A stretch of DNA of 64,000 nt from Chromatiaceae bacterium (GCA_024235395.1 JACKMK010000001.1:682001-746000), one strand, 5' to 3'. Positions 1-9,108 are shown, counted from the stretch's first letter. Program-made: numbers and translations. The notes: generated from the sequence alone by a model not told the origin.

Positions 1-2
1 CC

Positions 3-1688
3 GACGTGACCCTGCAGAGCCTGAGCCTTTTTCTGCAATCCCTGACGATCGGCAAGACAGGTATCGCCCTGATCGCCGACGACCAGGGTACCGTGATCGC
101 CCATCCGCGCGCCGAACTGATCCGCGAGGGCGCCGACGGTGGACTGCGCCTCACCAGGATCGACGATCTCCGCAATCCGGTCGTGACGCGTGCGTTCGAT
201 CATTTCCGCGTCGAGGGTCACGGACGCCGCGAGTTCGACCTCGACGGCCGCCGTTACATCAGTTCCACCTGGTCGCTGGAACCCTTGCTGCACCGCGCGT
301 GGACAATCCTGATCGTCGTGCCCGAAGACGACTTTGTCGGCTTCGTCGTCGACAACGTTCGGCAGACTTTGTTGCTCGGGCTCAGCGTCATCACGCTCGC
401 CGCATTGCTGGCCGGTCTGCTGATCCGCCAGGGTCTGCGCGCCGACCGCGACGCCCTGCACGTGCTCGAGCAGCAGGCCCTGCTGGACGCGCGTGCCAGC
501 GCGATCGACACCCTGGCGGGGCCGCCCGGATCGGCCCATAGGCCGTTCAGCGAGGCAATCTGCCGCGCCGCGGACGTGCACCGCGTCAGCATATGGCACT
601 GGAGCGCAAAGACCGAGGCACTCGAGTGCGTGGATTGCTACGATCGCGATGCGGAAGGCCACACCCGCGGGACACGCCTGCTGAGACGCGACCATCCGGC
701 GTTGTTCGAGGCGCTGCAGGCGCGCACGGAGGTGGTCGCCCCGGACGCCGGTGACGATGCCCGCCTCGCATCGCTCGATGTGCCCTACCTGTCGCCACTC
801 GGATGCCGCGCGCTGCTCGGTCTACCGATCGCGCACGGTTCGCGGGTGCGCGGTGCGCTGTGGCTCGAGGACCAGGCGCCGCGCGAGACATGGCCGGAGC
901 AGACCGTGCGATTCGCCAGGGCCGCCGCCAGCCTGCTCGCATTGCGGGTGGCATCGGCGACGACACCGGCGGCAGGCGCCGACGACCGCGCCGTATCGCC
1001 TACCTCCCAGCCGGTGGGCGTACAGCAGGCGCCGCGCACCCCGATACCGTTCCCGCTGCAAGACATCGACACCAGCCTGGGCCAGCGGCGGGCCGCGGCA
1101 TTCGCTGCACGTCTGTCGGATCACGCCGGGGACGTCGGTGCGCGCCTGATCGACGCCCTCCCGGTAATGACCCTGCGGCTGACGGACGCCACCGTGCTCG
1201 CGGCCCCGGCCGAGGCACAAGCCGAGGAGCCGATCGTCAGCGTCGTCGTGCGCGGCCTGCAAGAGGCCGCGGCGCAGCACCGGGTCGCTTACCTGAAGTT
1301 CTTCAGTGATCAAGTCGTCGCCTCTGTCGATCCGAACGAAGATTCGGCCGTCGGCCTGGACCACGTCGTCGCCTTTGCGCTGGACGCCAAGACCCTTTGC
1401 GAGAACGCATTCGCCGGCCATCGCGTCCCACTGGCTTTCCGCATCGGCATCGATATCGGTCCGGCGATCGGCAGTGTGATCAGCCAGTCGCCGGCGACAT
1501 TCGCGTTCTGGGGCGAGGCCGTGCAGACCGCGGGGCACCTGGCAGACAGCGGCCTTCCGGGTGCGATCCATGTCAGTGAGACGGTCTATCAGGCACTGCG
1601 TGACCACTATCTGTTTCAGCTACGCGGCCATCACTACCTCGAAGGGCTCGGCGAGTTCACGACCTACCTGCTGGGTGGCCGCCTGTGA
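3..1688 (+). CDS. Membrane sensor with Cache end, GAF and degenerate class III cyclase domain (5' end outside window)
   Basis: The reading frame is open to the left edge, so the N-terminus is missing. Visible in order are the C-terminal half of an extracellular Cache-type sensor (to about nt 320), one transmembrane helix (about nt 365-435), a GAF-like domain (about nt 530-960), a Pro/Ala linker, and a class III adenylate/guanylate cyclase homology domain (about nt 1130-1680). The cyclase fold is recognised by YLKFFSD, RIGIDIGPAIG and WGEAVQTAGHL. The transition-state Asn and Arg of active cyclases (NxxxR) read Gln (codon 1524) and His (codon 1536), and the first metal Asp is not evident, so catalysis is doubtful. 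The stop overlaps the next gene's GTG, implying coupling to the MCE operon. Domain assignment is fairly sure; enzymatic activity is not. Confidence 0.75.
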   Translation, partial: DVTLQSLSLFLQSLTIGKTGIALIADDQGTVIAHPRAELIREGADGGLRLTRIDDLRNPVVTRAFDHFRVEGHGRREFDLDGRRYISSTWSLEPLLHRAWTILIVVPEDDFVGFVVDNVRQTLLLGLSVITLAALLAGLLIRQGLRADRDALHVLEQQALLDARASAIDTLAGPPGSAHRPFSEAICRAADVHRVSIWHWSAKTEALECVDCYDRDAEGHTRGTRLLRRDHPALFEALQARTEVVAPDAGDDARLASLDVPYLSPLGCRALLGLPIAHGSRVRGALWLEDQAPRETWPEQTVRFARAAASLLALRVASATTPAAGADDRAVSPTSQPVGVQQAPRTPIPFPLQDIDTSLGQRRAAAFAARLSDHAGDVGARLIDALPVMTLRLTDATVLAAPAEAQAEEPIVSVVVRGLQEAAAQHRVAYLKFFSDQVVASVDPNEDSAVGLDHVVAFALDAKTLCENAFAGHRVPLAFRIGIDIGPAIGSVISQSPATFAFWGEAVQTAGHLADSGLPGAIHVSETVYQALRDHYLFQLRGHHYLEGLGEFTTYLLGGRL

Positions 1689-2518
1689 ATCTCGAACACT
1701 CCGCTAGGCGTCGCAACAGCGTGGCACCGCGAGTGCTACGTATCCTGCACAACGTCGTGCGTCGCCTGATGCACCGCGGCGAGCGTGGCCTGTTCCTGAT
1801 CGGTGAGCTGGTCAGCGTTTTTGGGCGTGGCTTCGTCGCGAGTCGCTGGCGGCGCACGATGCGTGAGGAGTTCGCCGGCTACCTGTACGAGGTGGGGCTA
1901 CGCGCTGTCCCCGCGGTGGTCGTGATCGCGCTGCTGGTCGCGATCGGCCTGGTGCTCCAGATCCTCTATTGGCTCGGTTACGCGGGTCAGCAGGGACGCA
2001 TCGGAGAGTTCCTGGTACTCGCACTGGTGCGCCAGATCGCACCGCTGTTCACCGCCTTGGTCGTGATCGGGCGCAGCGGCGCCGCACTGGTGGACGAGGT
2101 CGGCCAACTCGCAGTCAGCGGCCATCTCCGCCTGCTCGAATCCTGCGGCATCGATCCGGTCGATCTGCTGGTGATTCCGCGCTGCTTCGCGACCGCATTG
2201 GCGACCCTGCTGCTGACGCTGGTGTTCCTGCACACCGCGCTCTGGTCCGGGTACGTAGCCGCATCGGTCGCCGGGGTGACCAAGCTCGGCGCCGGCGAGT
2301 TCATCGGTGACGTGTTCGGCACGATGTCGCTCGCCGATCACGCGGTATTGTTCACCAAGCCGTTGCTGACCGGTTTCGCGGTGGCGTATATCTCGATCCG
2401 GCTCGGCATGCGCGCCAACCGGCGCCTGCACGGTATCCGTAAGGCATTGCCTCAGGCATTCATGCTCTCGCTGCTCGCAACCTTCCTGATCAACACGCTG
2501 CTCTCGAGCGCCTTCTGA
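1685..2518 (+). CDS. MlaE-family ABC permease of an MCE lipid transporter
   Basis: The 277-residue integral membrane protein has an N-terminal amphipathic stretch and about five hydrophobic segments. It carries the MlaE signature: RQIAPLFTALVVIGRSGAAL (residues about 116-135) corresponds to the family's R-E-x-GP-V-x-TALLVAGRVGAA segment, followed by the cytoplasmic loop expected to contact the ATPase. In known systems MlaE forms the inner-membrane channel that moves phospholipids between the inner membrane and a periplasmic MCE protein. The GTG start overlaps the stop of the upstream sensor (GTGA) and the next gene follows after 11 bases. The family assignment is firm; substrate and direction of transport cannot be read from sequence. 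Confidence 0.88.
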   Translation: MNLEHSARRRNSVAPRVLRILHNVVRRLMHRGERGLFLIGELVSVFGRGFVASRWRRTMREEFAGYLYEVGLRAVPAVVVIALLVAIGLVLQILYWLGYAGQQGRIGEFLVLALVRQIAPLFTALVVIGRSGAALVDEVGQLAVSGHLRLLESCGIDPVDLLVIPRCFATALATLLLTLVFLHTALWSGYVAASVAGVTKLGAGEFIGDVFGTMSLADHAVLFTKPLLTGFAVAYISIRLGMRANRRLHGIRKALPQAFMLSLLATFLINTLLSSAF

Positions 2519-2529
2519 GCCCTGTCCAG

Positions 2530-3240
2530 ATGATGTCCGACGCCCCCACCGACAGCGATGGCCCGATTCTCGATACACACCGGCTGCGGATCGCGGCCGA
2601 CACCGGCCTGTCGGCGCTCGAATTCGATCTGCAGGTGCTGGCCGGCGAGTTGCACCTGTTGTATCTGCGCGACCGCCGCACCGCCACGACGGTTGCTGAC
2701 GCCCTGCTCGGTATCGGTAGTGCCGGCGGTACGGTCCGCTATCTTGGTCAGGCATGGCACGACCTCGATCACGATGCATCGCTGCGCCTGCGGCGCGGCA
2801 TCGGTCGCGTGCGCGGTGATGGCAACTGGAACGAGACAAGACCGGTGATCGACAGCGTCCTGCTACCGGCCAGACACAACGGGGTCGTCGAGGACCGGGT
2901 GCTGCGCGAACAGGCCGGCAAGCTGGCACAACGTTTTGGCCTGCCCGGCCTGCCCACCGAGTTGCCGGCACGTTGTCTGGTGTCTGACCTCGAACGCGCT
3001 GCGTGCGTGCGGGCCTTTCTCGGCCGCCCCGTGCTGGTTATTCTCGAACACCCGATGCAGTTTGAGGACTCGGCCATGCTGGCGCCGTTGATCGAAGCGA
3101 TTCAGCAGGTCCGCCGCCGCGGCGGTGCGGTGCTATGGTTCACCGAACACCGCCAGCTCGCCGCCGATCGCGGTATCCCCGCGGACCGGCGTCATCACGT
3201 GGTCGGTTCGCAACTGCATCCGCTGGGAGGACGGCCTTGA
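2530..3240 (+). CDS. Degenerate MlaF-like ABC ATPase subunit (apparent pseudo-ATPase)
   Basis: Its position between MlaE- and MlaD-type genes, its 236-residue length and its overall pattern fit the nucleotide-binding subunit. The family's motifs are badly eroded. The Walker A region (residues about 43-55, LLYLRDRRTATTV) has no Gly-rich loop and no Lys. The LSGGQ signature position (about 149-154) reads CLVSDL. Walker B reads LVILEHP (169-175), with Glu for the Mg-binding Asp and His for the catalytic Glu. The switch-region His (His207 in FTEH) remains. The reading frame is intact and codon use resembles the neighbours, so this looks like a maintained pseudo-ATPase and not a recent pseudogene. 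Which ATPase, if any, powers the permease is unknown. Confidence 0.7.
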   Translation: MMSDAPTDSDGPILDTHRLRIAADTGLSALEFDLQVLAGELHLLYLRDRRTATTVADALLGIGSAGGTVRYLGQAWHDLDHDASLRLRRGIGRVRGDGNWNETRPVIDSVLLPARHNGVVEDRVLREQAGKLAQRFGLPGLPTELPARCLVSDLERAACVRAFLGRPVLVILEHPMQFEDSAMLAPLIEAIQQVRRRGGAVLWFTEHRQLAADRGIPADRRHHVVGSQLHPLGGRP

Positions 3241-3296
3241 ACTGCGCATTGTGCTCAACGGGCGTATACGTCCGAATTCGGCACGGGGATTGACCG

Positions 3297-4349
3297 GTGG
3301 CGGACCGCTCGAAACGCTTCAGTCGCGTGATGCTGGGTGCCTTCGTGGTGATTGGCGCTGCACTGTTCGTGTTTGCATTGCTGCAGGCCAACGCGGTACG
3401 GGAATGGCTCAACCCGAGCAAACAGTTGCGACTGGTACTGCCGGACGCCGGCCTGTTCGGACTGCGTGAAGGCGCCGACATCGAGATCCTCGGCACGCAG
3501 GCGGGTAAGGTCACGCAGATCGTGATCGATCCCAACGAGAAGATACATGCGGAGGCGAAGATCGACCCGGACATGGCGGCGTTCGTCAGGCGCGACTCCA
3601 AGGCGATCATCCGCAAGACCTTCGGAGTCGCCGGAGACGCCTACCTCGACATCACCCGTGGTTACGGTGAGGAGATGGACTGGGAATACGCGGTGCTGCG
3701 TGCCGAGCAGGACCGCGCGCCGACCGACAGCATCGGTGAGATGCTCGAGGACGTGCGTAGCCGGGTGATGCCCATCCTTGCACAGACCGAACGTGCGATC
3801 ACCGCCCTCGCCGATCTGACCGAGAGCCTCGCCAATCCCGACGGCCACCTACAGGGTATGTTGACCGACGTTCGCGCACTGACCGCACGCATCGAACGGG
3901 GCGACGGCTCGCTCGGTCGCCTGCTGTCGAGTGACCGTACCGCGCAGGACTTCGACGCCCTGCTGAGCAGCGCCAACCAGACCATGGCCGCCTTCGGTCC
4001 GATCCTTGCCGAGATCCAGACCACGGCGAACCAGATCGCGGCCCTGTCGAGCTCCATCAACGCCCAGTCCAAGGACCTGCCGGCGATCAACCGCAGGGTC
4101 AACTCGATCCTGGCCTCGCTTGACGACGTACTCGTCGACCTCCGCCAGACATCGCCACAACTGCCGAAGATCACGAAGGATGTCAGCGTGGCCACCGCCA
4201 ACGTGCCGGTGTTGCTCGGCATGACCCAACAAACGCTGGTCGAACTGAACGCACTGCTGCGTCAGCTCCGCAACAACTGGTTGCTCGGTGGTGGTGGCGA
4301 TGCGGCACCAGGGGACGGTCGACTGCCGGCCGGTGCGGTGCGCCCATGA
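3297..4349 (+). CDS. MlaD-type MCE domain protein, membrane-anchored periplasmic lipid-binding subunit
   Basis: The 350-residue protein has a short basic N-terminus, one transmembrane helix (about residues 10-30), one MCE domain (about 38-118; the fold core includes GLREGADIEILGTQAGKV and the GDAYLDI strand), and a long helical C-terminal part with repeated coiled-coil-like segments. MCE proteins of this kind assemble as hexameric rings or tubes that carry lipid across the periplasm. The C-terminal extension is longer than in MlaD and resembles single-MCE proteins with helical needles. The start is GTG, 56 bases after the ATPase gene. The stop overlaps the next ATG (ATGA). Family confident; partner at the outer membrane not identified. 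Confidence 0.88.
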   Translation: MADRSKRFSRVMLGAFVVIGAALFVFALLQANAVREWLNPSKQLRLVLPDAGLFGLREGADIEILGTQAGKVTQIVIDPNEKIHAEAKIDPDMAAFVRRDSKAIIRKTFGVAGDAYLDITRGYGEEMDWEYAVLRAEQDRAPTDSIGEMLEDVRSRVMPILAQTERAITALADLTESLANPDGHLQGMLTDVRALTARIERGDGSLGRLLSSDRTAQDFDALLSSANQTMAAFGPILAEIQTTANQIAALSSSINAQSKDLPAINRRVNSILASLDDVLVDLRQTSPQLPKITKDVSVATANVPVLLGMTQQTLVELNALLRQLRNNWLLGGGGDAAPGDGRLPAGAVRP

Positions 4350-5254
4350 GGTGGCGGTACATGCACTGGCGATTCGCGGTACCGCTGGCCGCGATCCTGA
4401 CCTGGGGCTGCGCCGGCAAGCCGCCGGCGGCCACGCCACCGCCCGACGAACGCCAGTCGATCAGTCGCGCGGCCCAGCTCGCGTTTGCGCAGGACCAGTA
4501 CGGCCAGGCCGCAACGCTTTACCAGGCGGCGCTGGAACTCGCGCTGGCCGCCGACGACGCCCGCTCGATCATCGACACCCGCTTCAACCTCGCGCTGACC
4601 GAGACCTATCTGGGTCGGTATACGGCGGCGCTGGATCAGGTCGACCGCGCGGACGCCGAACGCGCCCGACGAGGCCTCGGCGCCGATCCGGAGCTGCAGC
4701 TGTTGCGCGCGACGATCCATTACCGAGCCGGTGACGACCGCGCCGCGGCGTCGGTTCTGTCCGGCCTGCTGCAGGTCCCCGGACTGTCGCCGGACACGAG
4801 TGCACGCGCACATTTTGTCGCCGGGTTGATCGCCGCGGGTCGCGCCGATCCGGTGGCACTTGCCGATCATCTCGCGGCCATACCGGAGGGCGCGGCGCCG
4901 GCCGTGGCAGCCGACCGGCTGGAACTCAGCGCACGACTCGCCGCGTTGCGCGGCGACGCGGCTCAGGCACTCGACCAGTTCGACCAGCTGGTGGAGCAGC
5001 GGGCGCTGCAACGCGACTACCGCGGGATGACGCGTGCGCTGGCCGGCGCCGGCGACATCGCCGAGACCTCCGGACAGTCCGCGCGGGCCGGCGCCTACCT
5101 GCTGCGCGCCGGGCGAAGCGCGGCCCAACGTGCGGCACCCGAGGCCCGCGCCTGGCTGGAGCGTGCCCGCGACCTCGCCCGGCGCAGCGGCGATCAGGCC
5201 CTGTTGCGTGACGCCGAGACAAGCCTGGGGGCACTCGGTTCGACGGCCGACTGA
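4346..5254 (+). CDS. TPR-like lipoprotein of the MCE operon
   Basis: The 302-residue protein starts in the ATGA overlap with the MCE gene. The N-terminus has a hydrophobic core ending in LTWGC, a plausible though non-ideal lipobox with Cys at about residue 22, suggesting an outer-membrane or periplasmic lipoprotein. The mature part is made of Ala-rich helix pairs typical of tetratricopeptide repeats (for example around residues 40-110 and 190-290). Other MCE operons often end with an auxiliary lipoprotein of the PqiC/ABC_trans_aux type; this one looks instead like a TPR scaffold and could fill the same place. An internal ATG at codon 6 is an alternative start. Confidence 0.65.
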   Translation: MRWRYMHWRFAVPLAAILTWGCAGKPPAATPPPDERQSISRAAQLAFAQDQYGQAATLYQAALELALAADDARSIIDTRFNLALTETYLGRYTAALDQVDRADAERARRGLGADPELQLLRATIHYRAGDDRAAASVLSGLLQVPGLSPDTSARAHFVAGLIAAGRADPVALADHLAAIPEGAAPAVAADRLELSARLAALRGDAAQALDQFDQLVEQRALQRDYRGMTRALAGAGDIAETSGQSARAGAYLLRAGRSAAQRAAPEARAWLERARDLARRSGDQALLRDAETSLGALGSTAD

Positions 5255-5409
5255 CCGTTCCTGTGGCCGCAACGTTTTGCGGCGACACATCACATGTCTG
5301 CGACACATACCCTTCCACAGCAACGGCGTTTGCGCGATAGTGCCCAGCGTGTCGCCACCTCGCCCGCTGGTGGGGAATCAATAACAAGTGTTACTGGGGA
5401 GAAACTATC

Positions 5410-7674
5410 ATGGCGCAGGATCCGCGCACGTCGACTCATCGCTGGCGTTTCCATCGGCTCGGGGGATTCGACCAGGTCATCATCAACTCGGCAGACGATC
5501 TCCGGCACCTGTCGGAACTCGATCAGAAACTGTGGGCTGCGCTGAGCTGTCCGACCACCGGCGTCGAATTCGACGAGCGTACGCTGGCAATGCTCGACAG
5601 CGACGGCGATGGACGGATACGCGTACCCGAGGTGCTCGCTGCGACGCGCTGGGTGTGCAGCGTGCTGAAGGATCCGGCAGAGGTGTTCAACGAGTCCGAC
5701 GCGCTGCCACTGGACGCCATCGACGACAGCAACGACGAGGGCCGCCAGCTACTGGCTTCGGCGAAGCGCGTGCTGCAAAACCTCGGCAAGGCCGACACCA
5801 CGGCGATCACTGCAGAAGAGACAGCGGATACCGCGAAGATCTTTGCCGAGACACGCTTCAATGGCGACGGTGTGGTGCCACCGGCATCGGCCGCCGACGA
5901 GGCGATCGCCAAGGCGATCGAGGACATCATCGCGAGCGTCGGCTCGGAGACGGATCGCAGCGGCGCCGAAGGGATCTCCGAACAGCTGCTGGAGACCTTT
6001 TCCACCGAAGCGCAGGCGTTCCTCGAGTGGTGGGGCGAAGCCGAGGCGGACGCCGACAACGTACGCCCCCTCGGTGATGCGACCGAACCGGCCGCGGCGG
6101 TGTTCGGTACGGTCAAGGCAAAGATCGACGACTATTTCACGCGTGCCCGGCTGGTCGCCTATGACCAGCAGGCGGCGGGTTTCCTCAATCCGGGCGAGGC
6201 CGATTACAGCGCGCTGAAACTGACCACGCTGTCCGCTGCCGACGAAGCCTTGGCGGCCTTCCCGGTCGCACGTGCCGATGCCGACCAGCCGCTGTCGCTG
6301 ACCGAGCACGTAAACCCCGGCTGGGCGGCGGCGCTGGATGCGTTCCACAAACAGGTCGTGGTGCCGCTGCTCGGCAAGAGCGATACGCTGAGCCGTGAAC
6401 AATGGGAAGACATCACCGCGCGCTTCGCGGCGCATTCGGCGTGGCAGGCACGTCACCGTGGCGATGCGGTCGCCGGACTCGGTGCGGCGCGCGTGAAGGA
6501 ACTGATGGACACCGGTGTACAGGCGGCGATCACCGACCTGATCGCCGAAGACAAGAAACTCGCGGACGAGGCCGAGGCGATCAGCTCGGTCGACCGCCTG
6601 GTGCACTACTATCGCCACCTCGATACATTGCTGCACAACTTTGTGTCGCTGCGCGATTTCTACACACCGGATATGTCGGCGATCTTTCAGGCGGGTACCC
6701 TGTACCTCGACGGTCGCAGCTGCGAGTTGTGTGTTTTCGTAAAGGACATCGCCGCGCACAGCGCACTCGCGACCCTGAGTCAGACCTATCTCGCGTATTG
6801 CGAGTGCCGTCGGCGTGGCGGCGAGGACAAGATCACGATCGCCGCGGCGTTCACTGGCGGCGACGCCGACAACCTGATGGTCGGGCGCAATGGCGTGTTC
6901 TACGACCGGGACGGCAACGACTGGGACGCGACCATCGTCAAGCTGATCGAACACCCGATCAGTATCTCCCAGGCGTTCTGGTCACCCTACAAGCGCATCG
7001 GCAACATGATCTCGCAACAGATCGAGAAGTTTGCCGGCGCGCAGGACAAGGCAGTCGAGGCCAGCGCCGCCAAGGGTGTCGGCGACCTGTCGGCGTCGGC
7101 GCAGTCCGGCAAGGCGCCACCGACACCGTTCGACATCGGCAAGTTCGCCGGGATCTTCGCCGCGATAGGGCTCGCGGTCGGCGCGATCGGCACCGCGCTC
7201 GCCTCGGTACTGACCGGCTTTCTCGGCCTGACGCTGTGGCAGATGCCGTTGGCGATCGCCGGTCTGCTGCTGTTGATCTCCGGCCCCGCGATGTTGATCG
7301 CCTACATGAAGCTGCGCCGCCGCAATCTGGCGCCGATCCTCGACGCGAATGGCTGGGCGGTCAATACGCTGGCGCGGATCAACATCCCGTTTGGAACCTC
7401 GCTGACCGGTACCGCCGAACTGCCGCAGGGCGCGCAACGCTCGATGCGCGATCCCTATGCGGAGAAGAAGCGGCCATGGAAGACCTACCTGTTCCTGCTG
7501 GTGTTGTTTGCGATCGTCGGCGGCCTGTGGCAGAAAGGCTATATCCACCAGTGGTGGGCGAAGATGCAGCACAAGGGGGAGACCACCGAACAGCAGGCTG
7601 CACCGACCGACAAGGACGCGACAAAAGACGCAGCACCGGCAGCGGATACCGCACCGGCCAAGCCGGCATCCTGA
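5410..7674 (+). CDS. Large membrane protein of unknown function with an EF-hand loop
   Basis: The 754-residue protein begins with a cytosolic-looking region containing a textbook 12-residue EF-hand calcium loop at residues 63-74 (DSDGDGRIRVPE) and a weaker one near residue 150 (FNGDGVVPP). A long acidic helical region follows. The C-terminal third has two or three hydrophobic segments at about 580-640, a further transmembrane helix near 695-712, and a Lys/Ala/Pro-rich tail. GGGGAG lies 7-8 bases before the ATG. I know no characterised homologue; similar proteins are annotated only as hypothetical. The calcium site suggests a calcium-responsive role, but that is inference. It may be functionally linked to the DUF6524 gene downstream. 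Confidence 0.8.
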   Translation: MAQDPRTSTHRWRFHRLGGFDQVIINSADDLRHLSELDQKLWAALSCPTTGVEFDERTLAMLDSDGDGRIRVPEVLAATRWVCSVLKDPAEVFNESDALPLDAIDDSNDEGRQLLASAKRVLQNLGKADTTAITAEETADTAKIFAETRFNGDGVVPPASAADEAIAKAIEDIIASVGSETDRSGAEGISEQLLETFSTEAQAFLEWWGEAEADADNVRPLGDATEPAAAVFGTVKAKIDDYFTRARLVAYDQQAAGFLNPGEADYSALKLTTLSAADEALAAFPVARADADQPLSLTEHVNPGWAAALDAFHKQVVVPLLGKSDTLSREQWEDITARFAAHSAWQARHRGDAVAGLGAARVKELMDTGVQAAITDLIAEDKKLADEAEAISSVDRLVHYYRHLDTLLHNFVSLRDFYTPDMSAIFQAGTLYLDGRSCELCVFVKDIAAHSALATLSQTYLAYCECRRRGGEDKITIAAAFTGGDADNLMVGRNGVFYDRDGNDWDATIVKLIEHPISISQAFWSPYKRIGNMISQQIEKFAGAQDKAVEASAAKGVGDLSASAQSGKAPPTPFDIGKFAGIFAAIGLAVGAIGTALASVLTGFLGLTLWQMPLAIAGLLLLISGPAMLIAYMKLRRRNLAPILDANGWAVNTLARINIPFGTSLTGTAELPQGAQRSMRDPYAEKKRPWKTYLFLLVLFAIVGGLWQKGYIHQWWAKMQHKGETTEQQAAPTDKDATKDAAPAADTAPAKPAS

Positions 7675-7697
7675 GGCAGGGTCTTCGCCACTCGCAG

Positions 7698-7730
7698 GGG
7701 CACACGGCCGCGCAACGCGGCCGCGTGCCC
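7698..7730 (+). terminator. Strong GC-rich hairpin after the EF-hand gene
   Basis: A 15-base arm beginning GGGCAC pairs with a 15-base arm ending GTGCCC across a CAA loop, with a single mismatch. It lies 24 bases after the stop codon. There is no T-run, so it is either a processing or attenuating hairpin or an atypical terminator separating this gene from the DUF6524 gene. Confidence 0.5.
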
Positions 7731-7809
7731 AGCTGGGTGGATTCCGACAAAACCCGTGCGCTATGCTGCGCGGTCTATTCAGCCAATACCGAGACGGGAC
7801 CTATCTGAC

Positions 7810-8232
7810 ATGGCAGCAGGATTCACTGCGACCAGCTTCCTCGGGCGCCTGATCGCCGCCCTGGCACTGGTCTTCGCAACCTACAATCCGAGTGGCTACT
7901 CGTACTATCACTGGGCACGAGAGCGCCTTGAGCAACTCGATCCGCTAGTCGCGCTGGCCGGCATCGTGCTGTTGATCGGTTGGGTGATGTTCGTCCGCGC
8001 CACGCTGCGCTCGCTGGGTCTGCTCGGACTGCTGCTCGCCGGCGGTTTCTTCGGCACCCTGGTGTGGCTGGCGATCGACCGCGGTTGGCTGGCGGCCGAC
8101 AATGTCACTGCGCTGACCTATGTCGTCCTCGTGCTGCTCTCGGCGGTGCTCGCGACCGGGATGTCGTGGTCACACATCCGCCGTCGATTGAGTGGACAGC
8201 TCGACGTCGACGACGTCGAAGAGGAACACTGA
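7810..8232 (+). CDS. DUF6524-family small membrane protein
   Basis: The 140-residue protein has four predicted transmembrane helices (about residues 8-24, 42-62, 66-86, 98-118) and a charged acidic C-terminus ending DVDDVEEEH. The N-terminal block with FATYNPSGYSYYHW is what I recognise as the DUF6524 signature. I chose the ATG at 7810 because the conserved N-terminus begins there. Nothing is known of its function. It lies 135 bases after the EF-hand protein on the same strand, with a GC hairpin between them, and converges with the thioesterase. Confidence 0.7.
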   Translation: MAAGFTATSFLGRLIAALALVFATYNPSGYSYYHWARERLEQLDPLVALAGIVLLIGWVMFVRATLRSLGLLGLLLAGGFFGTLVWLAIDRGWLAADNVTALTYVVLVLLSAVLATGMSWSHIRRRLSGQLDVDDVEEEH

Positions 8233-8308
8233 TCGCAGCGTACGCGGCCTGGGCGCACCGCACACGGCGGAACATTGGTCCGCCAGGCACACCGATGGCG
8301 AACCGGCA

Positions 8309-8719
8309 TCACTGCGAAAACATTTCGTAGACGTCACGGCCCGGCGTGACCGGGCGCTTGCTCTGGCGATCGACCGGCGCCCATAGCGACAGCGCCCTCG
8401 CCAGCAGCTTGCCGTCGGCCTTGCGGATCACCTCGGTGTGGCGCTCAAAAAGGCGCCGACCGGCCTTGCCCACCCAGGTCCGCACCCGGACCGTGTCTCC
8501 CTCGAGTGCCGGCCGCTTGTACTCGATCTCGTGTTTCGCGACCACCCACAGCAGCGCATCCCGCTGCGCATCCGTGGCACTTGCATACCAATGCGCAGTG
8601 GCCGCCTGCTGTACCCAGCGCAGGTACACGACGTTGTTGACGTGCCCCATCAGGTCGATGTCTGCGGCATCGACCGTCACCTCGATCTCGTAGGTTCCGA
8701 GTGATGACACCGTGTTCAC
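8309..8719 (-). CDS. Acyl-CoA thioesterase, 4HBT (YbgC/FadM-like) family
   Basis: The 136-residue single hot-dog domain has the family motif DIDLMGHVNNVVYLRW (about residues 20-35); its Asp is the catalytic residue in 4-hydroxybenzoyl-CoA thioesterases. Such enzymes hydrolyse acyl-CoA esters in the cytosol, and substrate preference cannot be predicted here. The start is a GTG preceded by GGAGA seven bases upstream. Length is normal for the family. It is the last gene of a minus-strand series of small unrelated genes. Confidence 0.85.
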   Translation of the reverse strand: MNTVSSLGTYEIEVTVDAADIDLMGHVNNVVYLRWVQQAATAHWYASATDAQRDALLWVVAKHEIEYKRPALEGDTVRVRTWVGKAGRRLFERHTEVIRKADGKLLARALSLWAPVDRQSKRPVTPGRDVYEMFSQ

Positions 8720-8778
8720 TGCGAGATCTCCATTGGCTCGCTACATGCGTCGACCACGACACATGACCGACAGGCCCC

Positions 8779-9045
8779 TCAAGATCCCCGTCGCTCCGAC
8801 GAACGTCCGCCACCACGGGTGCGCCAGTATCGTCTGACGAACGCCACGATCGCGATCGCTCCGATCAGGCTCCACAGCGCGAACTGCTGTTCCGTGGAAC
8901 CCATGCCCCGTCCCACGCCCGCGCCGATACCGTAGAGATCGCTCGGCGCCGTCACAGCTCGGTAGCCGAAGTAGATGCTCACGACGAACAGGGCCCCGGC
9001 ACCGAACAACATCACCGCCGTCAACAACAGTTTTCTCTTGATCAT
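8779..9045 (-). CDS. Small two-helix membrane protein, unknown
   Basis: The 88-residue protein has a lysine/arginine start, a hydrophobic segment at about residues 7-28, a Gly-rich loop (IGAGVGRGMGS) and a second hydrophobic segment at about 54-69, then a basic tail. GGGG lies 6-7 bases before the ATG. No family recognised. It sits between the thioesterase and the glutaredoxin-like gene. Confidence 0.55.
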   Translation of the reverse strand: MIKRKLLLTAVMLFGAGALFVVSIYFGYRAVTAPSDLYGIGAGVGRGMGSTEQQFALWSLIGAIAIVAFVRRYWRTRGGGRSSERRGS

Positions 9046-9108
9046 TCATCACCCCGCCGCCGTTTTCGGCTCGTGACCACCGTCGACCCCGCTGGTCGCC
9101 GACGGCTT

